From assembly GCF_002797325.1 (NCBI RefSeq), contig NZ_KZ454938.1, positions 415,322 through 479,321 on the forward strand: a stretch of DNA of 64,000 bases. Reading direction: 5' to 3'. The DNA comes from Bacillus sp. FJAT-45037 (GTDB lineage Bacteria > Bacillota > Bacilli > Bacillales > Bacillaceae_D). A program made the position numbers and the translations under genes. The notes under the pieces are model-generated. The model saw nothing but the letters and a program-made list of their open reading frames with translations, was not told the DNA's origin and did no database searches. Below, piece by piece: positions 18,272-27,770 of this stretch; the first letter of the stretch is position 1, and every line of letters starts with the position of its first letter.

Positions 18272-19843
18272 TTATCCTTTTGGGGCAAGCTTGGCGATCG
18301 TCTTACCGATGAATGGAACGCGGTTTAATTCGTCACGTTGTAAAAGACCTAAAAAGATCATCAGAATACTATAGAACACAGTAGTTAAAAAGATACTTAG
18401 CAAGGTTTTCGTTAGCATCGATTGATCTAAAAAGGCATGATGTAAGCACATAAAGCCGATCCATGTTGATGTTCCAATTAAAAAGATTACTTTGACAATC
18501 AGTTTGACATCAATTGTGAAGCTGACGGTTTTTACAACGGTCGCAAAATGTAGCAAGGTGACTAAAATGAATCCAATCACAATAGCCAGGGCAGCTCCCA
18601 TAATCCCTAGCTCTGGTCTTGTGGCTAAGGCAAGGATCGCTCCTATTTTGACAACCGCTCCAAATAAACTGTTCATCATCGCCGCTTTTGCAAGGTCAAG
18701 AGCTTGTAATGTTGCTTGAAGAGGGCCTTGGAAGTACAGGAAGATACTAAATGGAGCCATCACTTTCACATAGGTCGCAACAGTCGGTGCGTTGTACATC
18801 AGATCCATAATTGGTTCGGCATAAACATATAAAATAACAACAGACACTCCACCAGAGATGAGCGCGAGCCGTAGGGCCTGATTTAATCTGTGGTGAATCA
18901 TTTTGTATTGTTTTTTCGCTGCTGCCTCGCTAATAGCTGGAACGAGCGAGACGGATAGAGAGTATGTGATAAAAGTCGGTAAAAGAAGAAGAGGAATTAC
19001 AAAGCCTGCCAGCTCGCCGTATTGTCTCGTAGCCATCACCGTAGCTACTCCTGCTAGAGCTAAACTTTGTGCGATAACGATTGGTTCAAAAAATAAAGAA
19101 AGGGAACCGATCAACCGACTTCCGGTTGTAGGAAGAGCAATCCGCATGAGATCATGAAAGGTATGCTTTCCTTCTTTTACATAATGAAAGAAACCCGAAC
19201 GGATTTTAAATCGTTTATTCGTTTTAAACATAAAGATCATGTACAATAGTGACGCGAGTTCCCCGAACACAACGGAGATCATCGCACCAGCTGCTGCGTA
19301 CTCAATCCCCATTGGTAAGAATGCACTTGTCATTACAGCAACCAACGTGATCCGGACGATTTGTTCAATCACTTGAGAGTAAGCTGTCGGTTTCATGTTT
19401 TGTCGACCTTGGAAATAGCCGCGCATCACAGAGGATAAGGCGACAATCGGGACAATGGGAGCGATAGCGATGAGAGGATAGTACGCTCTCGCATCTGTGA
19501 GCAATGTTTTTGATATAATGGGAGCGAAGACAACCATAGCGACAGTGAAAATGAGACTTAATGTACCAGTAACAGCGAGAGATACGACTAAAATCCGTTT
19601 AATTCGACCACGATCCTGATGGGCTTCAGCTTCAGCAACGAGCTTGGAGATCGCAACAGGTAGGCCTAGTTGGGTAATGGTGATCACAAGAAGTAAGGTC
19701 GGGACAGCCATCATATAGAGACCTACCCCTTCAGCTCCCATAATACGCGCGACCACAATTTTATTTACAAAGCCTAAAAAGCGTGTGATTAGCCCTGCGA
19801 TAATGAGAATGAACGTCCCTTTAAGAAACGTTTGTTTTGACAT
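18272..19843 (-). CDS. spoVB: Stage V sporulation protein B (lipid II flippase-like)
   Basis: SpoVB is a MurJ/Wzx-type polytopic membrane protein needed for cortex peptidoglycan synthesis. The 523 residues span about 14 hydrophobic helices. The N terminus (SKQTFLKGTFILIIAGLITRFLGFVNKIVVARIMGAEGVGLYMM) and GLPVAISKLVAEAE are highly characteristic. The ATG at 19843 matches the family N terminus; the longer frame adds only MGLL. It is transcribed away from the COG2426/comN genes. Confidence 0.92.
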   Translation of the reverse strand: MSKQTFLKGTFILIIAGLITRFLGFVNKIVVARIMGAEGVGLYMMAVPTLLLVITITQLGLPVAISKLVAEAEAHQDRGRIKRILVVSLAVTGTLSLIFTVAMVVFAPIISKTLLTDARAYYPLIAIAPIVPIVALSSVMRGYFQGRQNMKPTAYSQVIEQIVRITLVAVMTSAFLPMGIEYAAAGAMISVVFGELASLLYMIFMFKTNKRFKIRSGFFHYVKEGKHTFHDLMRIALPTTGSRLIGSLSLFFEPIVIAQSLALAGVATVMATRQYGELAGFVIPLLLLPTFITYSLSVSLVPAISEAAAKKQYKMIHHRLNQALRLALISGGVSVVILYVYAEPIMDLMYNAPTVATYVKVMAPFSIFLYFQGPLQATLQALDLAKAAMMNSLFGAVVKIGAILALATRPELGIMGAALAIVIGFILVTLLHFATVVKTVSFTIDVKLIVKVIFLIGTSTWIGFMCLHHAFLDQSMLTKTLLSIFLTTVFYSILMIFLGLLQRDELNRVPFIGKTIAKLAPKG

Positions 19844-19994
19844 GAGCAGCCCCACTTCCCTAAAAAAATAATGGATATTTTCCGTTATTATTTATATGCT
19901 TAGTAGTGGGGCAAGCATGACAAGTTGTTTGGTAGAATGAGATGGACTCGTTCAAGAATATATTGAAGTAGGAAAAAGAAAGGGAGATCTTTAA

Positions 19995-20480
19995 GTGAAA
20001 GAAACAATTCAAAATTTTATGGTTGAAACATTTGGGTTTTTACCCCCTGAATTATTAGTCGTCCTTGTGTCTGCGATGCCGATTCTTGAATTACGTGGAG
20101 GGATTCCACTTGCGGCGACGCTCGGGCTATCATTTGGCGAGGCATTATTTTACGGGATACTAGGAAATTTATTGCCGATTATTCCGATTCTCATCCTCTT
20201 CCGTCCGATTAGTAAATGGATGTTGCGTTTTCCTCTCTACAAACGCTTTTATGATTGGCTATATAGTCGTACATTGAAAAAGAGTGATAAGGTTGAGAAG
20301 TTCGGTGCGATTGGTCTGATCTTATTCACAGCGGTACCCCTTCCGACTACAGGGGCTTATTCTGCTAGTTTGGCAGCGATTTTATTTTTCGTGCCATTCC
20401 GCTCTGCTTTTCTAGCGATTGCAACAGGCGTTGTCATTGCTGGAGTCGGGGTAGCAACGGTGATGTACGCGATTTTCTAA
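19995..20480 (+). CDS. COG2426 small membrane export-family protein
   Basis: This 161-residue membrane protein belongs to the 'small multi-drug export' family (PF06695-type). Family features are SAMPILELRGGIPLAATLGL near residues 25-45, GNLLPIIPILILF, and FTAVPLPTTGAYSASLAA. The last resembles the re-entrant glycine/proline motif of DedA-like proteins. It starts with GTG after AAAGGGAGATC. The transport role named for the family is not well proven. Confidence 0.8.
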   Translation: MKETIQNFMVETFGFLPPELLVVLVSAMPILELRGGIPLAATLGLSFGEALFYGILGNLLPIIPILILFRPISKWMLRFPLYKRFYDWLYSRTLKKSDKVEKFGAIGLILFTAVPLPTTGAYSASLAAILFFVPFRSAFLAIATGVVIAGVGVATVMYAIF

Positions 20481-20520
20481 TTGAGAGTAAAAAGTGTGTA
20501 AGGGAGAGGAGCTTGAACAA

Positions 20521-20799
20521 ATGGAAAAACAACAGTTTGAAAGCTGGAAAGAAGATGTTATGCCTGCGATTGTGACGAAAGTAGAAGAATTTCATTTTTT
20601 AGGCTACGGACGAGTGACGACTGATGAAGTCTGGAATTGCGTTATGGATCGTTTACGGAAGCAAACAGAATTTATGCGTCTTCATGCTTTTGTTCAAGTT
20701 ATTCTCACATTGAAAATTCAAGATTATATGACGTGGTTAACGAAGCAAAGTTACCAATCAGGCACCGATTGGTTTAAAGATAACGAGTCGATTTTATAA
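20521..20799 (+). CDS. comN: Post-transcriptional regulator ComN
   Basis: ComN promotes accumulation of the comE competence mRNA in B. subtilis. This 92-residue protein contains the family pattern WKEDVMPAIVTKVEEFHFLGYGRVTTDEVWNCV, then a helical tail ILTLKIQDYMTWLTKQSY. The ATG at 20521 follows GGGAGAGGAG; a GTG at 20494 lies before that ribosome site. It is upstream of secD, as in B. subtilis. Confidence 0.85.
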   Translation: MEKQQFESWKEDVMPAIVTKVEEFHFLGYGRVTTDEVWNCVMDRLRKQTEFMRLHAFVQVILTLKIQDYMTWLTKQSYQSGTDWFKDNESIL

Positions 20800-20860
20800 T
20801 AATGACAAGACGCAGTTCTACATAATATATATCTTTATGCGGAGAATCTTCCAAATGAAA

Positions 20861-20890
20861 TTGACAGGAATTTTCATTGAAAGCTATAAT
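20861..20890 (+). promoter_or_regulatory. Consensus sigma-A promoter of secD-secF
   Basis: TTGACA (20861-20866), 18 nt, TATAAT (20885-20890). Both hexamers match consensus. Transcription should begin near 20897. Confidence 0.88.
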
Positions 20891-20904
20891 AAGGCTATTG
20901 TGTA

Positions 20905-20932
20905 AATGCTTGTCTACTAGTAGACAAGCATT
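20905..20932. promoter_or_regulatory. Perfect 28-bp palindrome in the secD leader
   Basis: The half site AATGCTTGTCTACT is followed directly by its exact reverse complement. It begins about 8 nt after the predicted start of transcription and has no T-run. It could be a 5' mRNA hairpin or a repressor operator. Confidence 0.7.
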
Positions 20933-20964
20933 AGTGCGTTAATCAGAGGAGGCATTAGAGCAAC

Positions 20965-22269
20965 ATGGTGAAAAAGGGCCGTATTATCGCTTTTTTCCTG
21001 ATCGTACTCATGTTTGGAGCACTAATTAGCCAGACGGTCATGGGAATTACGAAGGAAATTAAGTTAGGACTAGACCTTCAAGGTGGATTTGAGATTTTGT
21101 ATCAAGTCAACCCAGCTAATGAAGGAGATGTGATTGACCAAACCGCGCTCAGTGCAACAGTAAGTGCGCTTAATCAACGTGTAAATGTTCTCGGTGTATC
21201 AGAGCCGAATATCCAAATTGAAGGGGATGACAGAATTCGTGTGCAACTCGCTGGTGTGGATGACCAACAGACTGCACGTGACTTACTTTCAACCGAAGCA
21301 AATTTAACATTCCGTGATGTAAATGATGTAGTGTTACTTGATGGAAGTGATTTGCAACAAAACGGGGCACGGTCTTCATTTAAAGATCAAACGAATGAAC
21401 CAATCGTGACATTAACGCTTAATGATGGTGGTTTATTTGGTGACATTACAAGAGACATTTCAAGCCGTCCGCCAGGTGAAAACTTACTTGTTATTTGGCT
21501 TGATTTTGAAGAGGGTGTCGATTCATACGCAGCAGAAATGATGAGCGAAGATCCTAAATTCTTATCTGCACCTTCTGTTCGTGAACCAATTCCTTCGCGT
21601 GATGTGATGATTGATGGAAGCTTCACGGTTGAAGAAACACGTTTTATTGCAGAAGTTTTAAATGCAGGTAGTTTACCTGTTCAATTAGAAGAAATGTACT
21701 CTAATTCAGTAGGAGCTTCTCTTGGTGAGCAAGCGATGGAAAAAACGATTTATGCTGGCTTTATTGGTATCGCGTTGATTTTCATTTATATGCTTATTTA
21801 TTACAGATTTATGGGTGCTATTGCTGTGGTGACGTTAAGCATGTACATCTACCTTGTGTTAGTCATCTTTAACTGGATGAATGCGATTCTAACCCTACCT
21901 GGTATCGCCGCATTAATTTTAGGGGTCGGTATGGCTGTTGATGCTAATATCATCACTTACGAACGAATTAAAGAAGAAATTCGTTCAGGTAAGTCAATCA
22001 TGTCTGCATTTAAATCAGGAAGCAGACGTTCATTATCAACCATTTTAGATGCAAATATTACGACGATTCTAGCAGCGGGTGTGCTTTTTGCTTACGGGAC
22101 AAGCTCTGTGCAAGGGTTTGCTGTTATGTTAATCGTCAGTATATTAACAAGCTTTTTAACAGCGGTATTTGGGACACGTCTTCTTCTCGGTTTCTGGGTG
22201 AATAGCCGTGCTCTAAACAAAAAACCTCGACTGTTTGGTGTGAAAGAAGGTGAAATCGATGAGCTTTAA
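20965..22269 (+). CDS. secD: Protein translocase subunit SecD
   Basis: SecD works with SecF in proton-driven late steps of Sec export. The 434 residues have an N-terminal helix, the D1 motif LGLDLQGGFEILYQV, an extracellular domain (about 50-250), and five C-terminal helices. These carry GASLGEQAMEKTIYAG and GVGMAVDANIITYERIKEE, whose aspartate is functional. It starts after AGAGGAGGC. It stands as a separate gene, whereas B. subtilis has a fused SecDF. It overlaps secF by 11 nt. Confidence 0.95.
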   Translation: MVKKGRIIAFFLIVLMFGALISQTVMGITKEIKLGLDLQGGFEILYQVNPANEGDVIDQTALSATVSALNQRVNVLGVSEPNIQIEGDDRIRVQLAGVDDQQTARDLLSTEANLTFRDVNDVVLLDGSDLQQNGARSSFKDQTNEPIVTLTLNDGGLFGDITRDISSRPPGENLLVIWLDFEEGVDSYAAEMMSEDPKFLSAPSVREPIPSRDVMIDGSFTVEETRFIAEVLNAGSLPVQLEEMYSNSVGASLGEQAMEKTIYAGFIGIALIFIYMLIYYRFMGAIAVVTLSMYIYLVLVIFNWMNAILTLPGIAALILGVGMAVDANIITYERIKEEIRSGKSIMSAFKSGSRRSLSTILDANITTILAAGVLFAYGTSSVQGFAVMLIVSILTSFLTAVFGTRLLLGFWVNSRALNKKPRLFGVKEGEIDEL

Positions 22270-23203
22270 TTTTTATAACCGCGAGATTGATTTTGTCAGT
22301 CAACGTAAGAAGTTCTTCGTATTCTCGCTTGCCTCCATGCTCATTGGAGTGATCCTTTTACTTACCATGGGTCTAAACTTAGGGATTGACTTTAAGAGTG
22401 GATCTCAAGTTGAAATTCTAGCAGATACCTCGTTAACAGCAGAACAAGTCGAAGAGGAATTTGCACAAATTGGTTCAGGATACACACCTGATGATATTAC
22501 ATTAGGAGGGGACAATAATGAACTTGCAACCGCGAGATTTATTGGTGTCTTAGATGCAGGCGAAATCGCGGAGATTCAGTCGTACTTCGCCGAGCGTTTC
22601 GGAGCTGATCCGAATATTGGAACCGTATCGCCGACAGTAGGACAAGAGCTTGCTCGAAATGCTTTGATTTCTGTGTTGATTGCATCGGTCGGTATTATCA
22701 TTTATGTGACGATTCGATTCGAGTTTTTATATGGTGTAGCAGCAATTGTTGCCTTGCTTCACGATGCATTCTTTATTATTGCGGTGTTCAGCTTGCTACA
22801 AATACAAGTGAATGTGCCATTTATTGCGGCCGTCTTAACCATTGTCGGTTATTCGATAAATGATACGATCGTTACTTTCGACCGCATTCGAGAAAACATG
22901 AAATTAGCAAAGCGTGTTAAAGATTTTAACGACTTAGCGAGTATCGTTAACAAAAGCTTAACGCAAACATTAGCTCGTTCCATGAATACGGTGCTAACGG
23001 TTGTGTTTGCTGCTGCTGCTCTTTTCATTTTCGGTGGAGAAGCCATTCGATCGTTTGCTTTAGCGCTCTTAATCGGACTCGTTGCCGGAACATATTCATC
23101 GATGTTCTTGGCATCACAACTATGGTTAATTTGGAAAGCGAAGCAATTAAAGAAGCGTAAATTCCAAAGTGAGCCTAAGTCAGAAGAAGAACCAACTGTC
23201 TAA
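22259..23203 (+). CDS. secF: Protein translocase subunit SecF
   Basis: SecF is the partner of SecD. The 314 residues start MSFNFYNREIDFVSQRKKFF. They then have a first helix with GLNLGIDFKSGSQVEI (D4-like motif), an exported domain, and five helices including GYSINDTIVTFDRIREN and LTQTLARSMNTVLTV. The ATG at 22259 follows AAGAAGGTGAAATCG within the end of secD and overlaps it by 11 nt, suggesting translational coupling. Both proteins look complete, so this is not a simple frameshift of a fused gene. Confidence 0.95.
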   Translation: MSFNFYNREIDFVSQRKKFFVFSLASMLIGVILLLTMGLNLGIDFKSGSQVEILADTSLTAEQVEEEFAQIGSGYTPDDITLGGDNNELATARFIGVLDAGEIAEIQSYFAERFGADPNIGTVSPTVGQELARNALISVLIASVGIIIYVTIRFEFLYGVAAIVALLHDAFFIIAVFSLLQIQVNVPFIAAVLTIVGYSINDTIVTFDRIRENMKLAKRVKDFNDLASIVNKSLTQTLARSMNTVLTVVFAAAALFIFGGEAIRSFALALLIGLVAGTYSSMFLASQLWLIWKAKQLKKRKFQSEPKSEEEPTV

Positions 23204-23213
23204 GATCAAAAGG

Positions 23214-23245
23214 AAGGTCAGGGTGCATACCTTGATCTTTTTTTT
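23214..23245 (+). terminator. Terminator after secF
   Basis: AGGTCAGGG / CCTTGATCT with two wobble pairs and a six-base loop, then eight T. Confidence 0.75.
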
Positions 23246-23306
23246 GGTAGAATAAAGTAGAGTGGTGGTAGGTTTTGGTATACTATGTAGAGAGTGAGGT
23301 GAGCGT

Positions 23307-24209
23307 ATGGAAGAAGCTGATATTCGTTATAAGAAAATACGTTTTGCTGCTTGGGTCGGAATTATAGGAAACATCATTCTGGCTATTGTAAAAGCGGTGA
23401 TTGGTTTTATGGCAAATAGCCGAGCCTTAATAGCTGATGCTGCTCACTCCGCATCAGATGTTGTCGGATCGGTTGTTGTGTTAATTGGAGTACGTGCCGC
23501 GAAGATGCCACCAGATGAAGATCATCCATATGGTCACGGAAAAGCAGAGTCGGTGGCAGCGATCATTGTTTCTGTGTTACTACTTCTTGTTAGTTTTGAA
23601 ATTGCTCTTAGTGCAGTGAAGTCATTTTTTGAACCTGTTGTCGTACCGAAGATGATCGCTATTTATGCCGTTGTATTTTCCATTGTGACAAAAGAATTAA
23701 TGTTTCGATACAAGTATGAATTGGGAAAAAAATATAATAGTGAGGCGTTAATGACGGATGCTTGGCATCATCGCTCGGATGTCTTTTCTTCTATGGCTGC
23801 TCTTGTGGGGATTGGGGCAGCAATTATTGGAGGAATGATGGGGATTTCTTGGCTCGTTTACGGAGATGCGCTTGCGAGTGCTTTTGTTGCTGTATTAATT
23901 GGGAAGATGGCGTGGAGTCTCGGGAAACAATCAATTCACAATGCACTTGATCATGTTCTGCATCACGAAGATACAGTCGAGATGAAACAAGCAGCAGCTG
24001 GGGTTGAAGGAGTATTAAACGTTGATGAATTTTTTGCGAGAGAACATGGACATTACGTCATCATCGATATTAAGATTGGTGTCGATCCAATGATTACTGT
24101 GGAGGAAGGCCACTCCATTGGTAAAAATGTTAAGCTTCGTTTGTTAGAAGAGAAGAATGTTCAGGATGTACTCGTTCATATAAATCCATATAGGGCGAAA
24201 CAAAAATAA
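23307..24209 (+). CDS. Cation diffusion facilitator family transporter
   Basis: This is a divalent-metal/proton antiporter of the CDF family. The 300 residues have six membrane helices. Metal-site motifs are ALIADAAHSASDVVGS in helix 2, with HPYGHGKAE after helix 3, and MTDAWHHRSDVFSS in helix 5. The C-terminal cytoplasmic domain (about 210-300, EFFAREHGHYVIIDIKIGVD) is the dimerising ferredoxin-like fold. Substrate could be zinc, manganese or iron; the HxxxD/DxxxD pattern does not settle it. Confidence 0.9.
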   Translation: MEEADIRYKKIRFAAWVGIIGNIILAIVKAVIGFMANSRALIADAAHSASDVVGSVVVLIGVRAAKMPPDEDHPYGHGKAESVAAIIVSVLLLLVSFEIALSAVKSFFEPVVVPKMIAIYAVVFSIVTKELMFRYKYELGKKYNSEALMTDAWHHRSDVFSSMAALVGIGAAIIGGMMGISWLVYGDALASAFVAVLIGKMAWSLGKQSIHNALDHVLHHEDTVEMKQAAAGVEGVLNVDEFFAREHGHYVIIDIKIGVDPMITVEEGHSIGKNVKLRLLEEKNVQDVLVHINPYRAKQK

Positions 24210-24240
24210 GAGAAAGAAAAACAAAAGGAGGAGTTCGGGG

Positions 24241-24579
24241 ATGAGGGGACAATGGAATATTATCTTGGGATTATTGGTCGCAATCATCATTGCAATCTTT
24301 GCGGTCATAAACGTTGACTCAGTTCGTGTGAATTACTTGTTTGGTGTGTCAGAGTGGCCGTTAATTCTTGTCATTCTTGTGTCAGTGTTTATGGGAGCCA
24401 TCGCTGCAGGTGCGTTGGGGATGATGAAAATTTACGGACTGCAAGCAGAGATCAAAAAACTTAAGACGTTAAAAAATCATCAAGATTCATCAAAAACGCC
24501 AGAACAAGATGTCAACACAGAAGCTACACATGAGGCGGCTGCAACAACAGTAGATGCCAGTGAAGAAAAAACAAAATAA
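24241..24579 (+). CDS. LapA-domain membrane protein (YrvD-like)
   Basis: This 112-residue protein has two membrane helices (NIILGLLVAIIIAIFAVINV and LILVILVSVFMGAIAAGALGMM) with the family motif VNYLFGVSEWPL between them. A short coiled region (LQAEIKKLKTLKNH) and an acidic, Thr/Ala-rich tail follow. LapA-domain proteins are widespread and poorly understood. It lies just upstream of recJ, as yrvD does in B. subtilis, with ribosome site AAAAGGAGGAG. Confidence 0.85.
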   Translation: MRGQWNIILGLLVAIIIAIFAVINVDSVRVNYLFGVSEWPLILVILVSVFMGAIAAGALGMMKIYGLQAEIKKLKTLKNHQDSSKTPEQDVNTEATHEAAATTVDASEEKTK

Positions 24580-24657
24580 TATCATCTGACGTTCGCATTT
24601 CAGACATTGTCACCCCTTGGTCACTCCTGTATAATAGGAAGGTCAAGGGGTGAACTT

Positions 24658-27030
24658 ATGTTAAAACCTAAGGCAAGATGGAAAATACAAGAACAAGACA
24701 ATCTAAAAACAGAATTACTTGTAAAAGAATTAGGTGTGGATACACTTGTGGCTCAATTATTATTAAATCGTGGTATTGACACTCCAGAAGCTGCAAAAAC
24801 ATTTTTATGTACCGAAGAAATGACCTATCATGATCCGTATTTGTTAGACGGCATGAGCGAAACAGTAACCCGAATAAAAGAAGCGATTGAAAATAAAGAA
24901 AAAATCCTCATTTTTGGAGATTATGATGCGGATGGAGTGAGCAGTACCTCCGTCATGATTTACACATTACAAGAACTTGGAGCAAGCTTTGATTATTATA
25001 TTCCTAACCGATTCACAGAAGGGTATGGTCCGAATGAACCGGCCTTACGCCGAGCGAAAGAAGAGGGATATGCTCTTGTTGTGACGGTCGATACAGGAAT
25101 ATCAGCCGTACATGAGGCGAGTATAGCACGAGAGATAGGTTTAGACTTTATTATCACCGATCACCATGAAGCGCCACCGACGTTACCTGATGCGTTCGCG
25201 ATTGTAAATCCGAAAAATCCGGGATGCTCGTATCCATTTAAAGGACTCGCAGGGGTTGGTGTGGCTTTTAAAGTAGCGCAAGCCTTACTCGATCGAATTC
25301 CTGTTGAATTACTTGATATTGCAGTGATTGGAACGATTGCTGACTTGGTACCACTTGTCGATGAGAATCGTTTACTTGCCAAAGAGGGATTAAAAGCATT
25401 GCAATCAACAGAAAAACCAGGCTTACGTGCGCTGATGGAAGTGTGCGGAGTTGGGCAGGATACGTTATCGGGAGATCATGTAGGATTTGGAATTGGACCT
25501 CGAATTAACGCAGCAGGCAGACTTGATTCAGCCGATCCAGCCGTTGAATTAATGATTACAAATGACCCAGTCGAAGCGAAACAATTAGCTGCTAGGATTG
25601 ATGCGTTAAATAAAGAGCGTCAAAGCATCGTCAATGCCATTACCGAAGAAGCGGTGGAAATGGTTGAGACGATGTTTCCACCGAGTGAAAATAATGTATT
25701 AATTGTCGCCAAATCTGGTTGGAATGCAGGGGTTATCGGTATTGTCGCCTCGCGCCTCGTTGAGCGTTTTTATCGCCCGACGATTGTTCTTAGCATTGAT
25801 GAAGAAAAGGGTACCGCAAAAGGCTCAGCAAGAAGCATAGAAGGCTTTGACATGTTTAAGGAGCTATCAGAAAGCCGCGACATCCTTCCTCATTTCGGTG
25901 GACATCCGATGGCAGCTGGTATGACATTACAAGAGAGCGATCTTGAACTTCTTCGTGAACGTTTGAATCAACAAGCGGGCGATGTATTAACGGAAGAAGA
26001 CTTTAAGCCATTAACGAAAGTCGACCTTCAAACAACTGTCGATCATATTTCGTTAAAGGTCATTAAACAATTAGACGCGTTAGCGCCTTTTGGTGTTAGT
26101 AATCCGACGCCAAAAGTGATGATAGAAGATGTGCATATTGATCAGATGCGACGGATTGGTAGCGAAGCGAATCATTTAAAGATTAGTCTCGCTCAGAATG
26201 GGGCGAACTTAGACGGGATTGGGTTCCATCTAGGTCATCTGCATGATGAAATTAGTCAGACGGCTAAGGTTTCTGTGATTGGCACACTGTCTGTTAATGA
26301 ATGGAACGGACATGTTAAACCACAAATGATGCTTGAAGATGTTGCGGTCAAAGAATGGCAACTGTTCGATTGGCGCAGCATTCAGGCGAAAAGACTAGCA
26401 GATCGCTTGCAAGAGATTCCAAATGACCAACGAGTGATTGTTTGTTTCCAAGAGGCAACCGCGGAACAACTAGCGCTGAATGAATTTGAAGACGTCGTCC
26501 GAGCGAGTGACTTAACAGGAACGGTTGGTGTATTTGAAGATAAGTATGTCGTATTACTAGATGTTCCAAATACGCGTCAAGAATTCGAGGAGCTCTTTAG
26601 TGACCAAGGAATTCCGAGTCGCGTGTATACGATCTTCCATCAAACAGAAGACTCTTTCTTTACGTCGAACCCGAATCGCGATCAGTTTAAGTGGTATTAT
26701 GCATTTCTTGTTCAGCGCAAAACCTTCGATCTTAAAAAACGGGGGAATGACCTAGCCAAGCATAAAGGTTGGTCAAAACATACAATTGATTTCATGTCAC
26801 AGGTGTTTTTAGAGCTAGGATTTGTTACAATAGACAATGGTGTCCTTACTACTAGTGAATCACCAGAGAAAAAGTCATTAGAACATTCTTTGACATATCA
26901 ACGAAAACAAGAACATGCACAAATTGAAAATCAATTCGTTTATTCTTCCTACGAGGAATTGAAGCAATGGTTCAATCGCATAATTCTTCCAACTAAAATA
27001 GATGAACGACAGATCAAGGAGACGGTGTAG
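24658..27030 (+). CDS. recJ: Single-stranded-DNA-specific exonuclease RecJ
   Basis: RecJ is a 5'-3' single-strand exonuclease in recombination and repair. It has the DHH phosphoesterase motifs [22 protein letters not shown] and DHHEAPPT. The DHHA1 domain includes [13 protein letters not shown], and an OB-fold region follows. The C-terminal part (about 560-790) is the extra domain seen in Bacilli. The ATG at 24658 follows AAGGGGTGAACTT and gives 790 residues, near the B. subtilis length; the upstream in-frame ATG at 24607 has no ribosome site. apt follows after 2 nt. Confidence 0.95.
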   Translation: MLKPKARWKIQEQDNLKTELLVKELGVDTLVAQLLLNRGIDTPEAAKTFLCTEEMTYHDPYLLDGMSETVTRIKEAIENKEKILIFGDYDADGVSSTSVMIYTLQELGASFDYYIPNRFTEGYGPNEPALRRAKEEGYALVVTVDTGISAVHEASIAREIGLDFIITDHHEAPPTLPDAFAIVNPKNPGCSYPFKGLAGVGVAFKVAQALLDRIPVELLDIAVIGTIADLVPLVDENRLLAKEGLKALQSTEKPGLRALMEVCGVGQDTLSGDHVGFGIGPRINAAGRLDSADPAVELMITNDPVEAKQLAARIDALNKERQSIVNAITEEAVEMVETMFPPSENNVLIVAKSGWNAGVIGIVASRLVERFYRPTIVLSIDEEKGTAKGSARSIEGFDMFKELSESRDILPHFGGHPMAAGMTLQESDLELLRERLNQQAGDVLTEEDFKPLTKVDLQTTVDHISLKVIKQLDALAPFGVSNPTPKVMIEDVHIDQMRRIGSEANHLKISLAQNGANLDGIGFHLGHLHDEISQTAKVSVIGTLSVNEWNGHVKPQMMLEDVAVKEWQLFDWRSIQAKRLADRLQEIPNDQRVIVCFQEATAEQLALNEFEDVVRASDLTGTVGVFEDKYVVLLDVPNTRQEFEELFSDQGIPSRVYTIFHQTEDSFFTSNPNRDQFKWYYAFLVQRKTFDLKKRGNDLAKHKGWSKHTIDFMSQVFLELGFVTIDNGVLTTSESPEKKSLEHSLTYQRKQEHAQIENQFVYSSYEELKQWFNRIILPTKIDERQIKETV

Positions 27031-27032
27031 AA

Positions 27033-27548
27033 ATGGATTTTAAACAGCATATTACAATTGTAGAAAACTATCCTAAAGAGGGTATTCGTTTTAAAGACAT
27101 TACGACGTTAATGCAAGAAGGACCAGCGTATAAGGCAGCTATTGACGAAATGGCTGATTATGCAAAGGATAAAGACATTGATCTTGTCGTTGGACCAGAA
27201 GCACGAGGTTTTGTGGTTGGTTGTCCAATTGCTTATTCACTCGGTAAAGGATTCGTTCCAGTTCGTAAAGCAGGGAAATTACCTCGTGAAGTGCTCTCAG
27301 TTGATTACGGCTTAGAGTATGGAAAAGATAGCTTAACAATTCACCGTGATGCGATCAAGAAAGGTCAACGTGTATTAATTGCCGATGACTTGCTTGCAAC
27401 AGGGGGAACGATTGAAGCGACAATTAAAATGGTCGAAGAGCTTGGTGGAATCGTTGTTGGTATTGCGTTTATGATTGAGCTTGACTACCTTGACGGCCGC
27501 GGGCGTTTAGAAGGATATGACTTATTCTCATTAATGACGTACAAATAA
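27033..27548 (+). CDS. apt: Adenine phosphoribosyltransferase
   Basis: Apt salvages adenine to AMP using PRPP. The 171 residues contain [31 protein letters not shown], and the PRPP loop [18 protein letters not shown]. The ribosome site AAGGAGACGG lies inside the end of recJ. recJ-apt-relA is the conserved Bacillus order, placing purine salvage next to alarmone metabolism. Confidence 0.97.
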   Translation: MDFKQHITIVENYPKEGIRFKDITTLMQEGPAYKAAIDEMADYAKDKDIDLVVGPEARGFVVGCPIAYSLGKGFVPVRKAGKLPREVLSVDYGLEYGKDSLTIHRDAIKKGQRVLIADDLLATGGTIEATIKMVEELGGIVVGIAFMIELDYLDGRGRLEGYDLFSLMTYK

Positions 27549-27562
27549 CGAACAGATAATTA

Positions 27563-27594
27563 GAGTGCCCATTTCATCGTGGGTGCTCTTTTCT
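27563..27594 (+). terminator. Terminator after apt
   Basis: GAGTGCCCA / TGGGTGCTC, a nine-base-pair stem with a short loop, followed by TTTTC. Confidence 0.8.
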
Positions 27595-27709
27595 ACTATA
27601 GTAATCTTTTATTTCCAAAAGGCGTTGCGAGAATTGCTGTTAAATGAGCTTTATCTGTAGTATTGGTAATAATTTTCAATATTACTTCGACAATTTTCGC
27701 CTTTATCCC

Positions 27710-27738
27710 TTTACATCGAGTCAAAACTTAACGATAAT
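27710..27738 (+). promoter_or_regulatory. Sigma-A promoter of relA
   Basis: TTTACA (27710-27715), 17 nt, GATAAT (27733-27738). Start near 27745, leaving a leader of about 26 nt. I see nothing else in 27595-27709. Confidence 0.65.
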
Positions 27739-27770
27739 AAGAACAAATCGAATCGTGAATAGGTGATTTC

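Noticed and set aside
18281-19855. Four extra residues (MGLL) at the SpoVB N terminus
   Set aside because: Related SpoVB proteins begin at the internal methionine with the KQTFLKGT motif.
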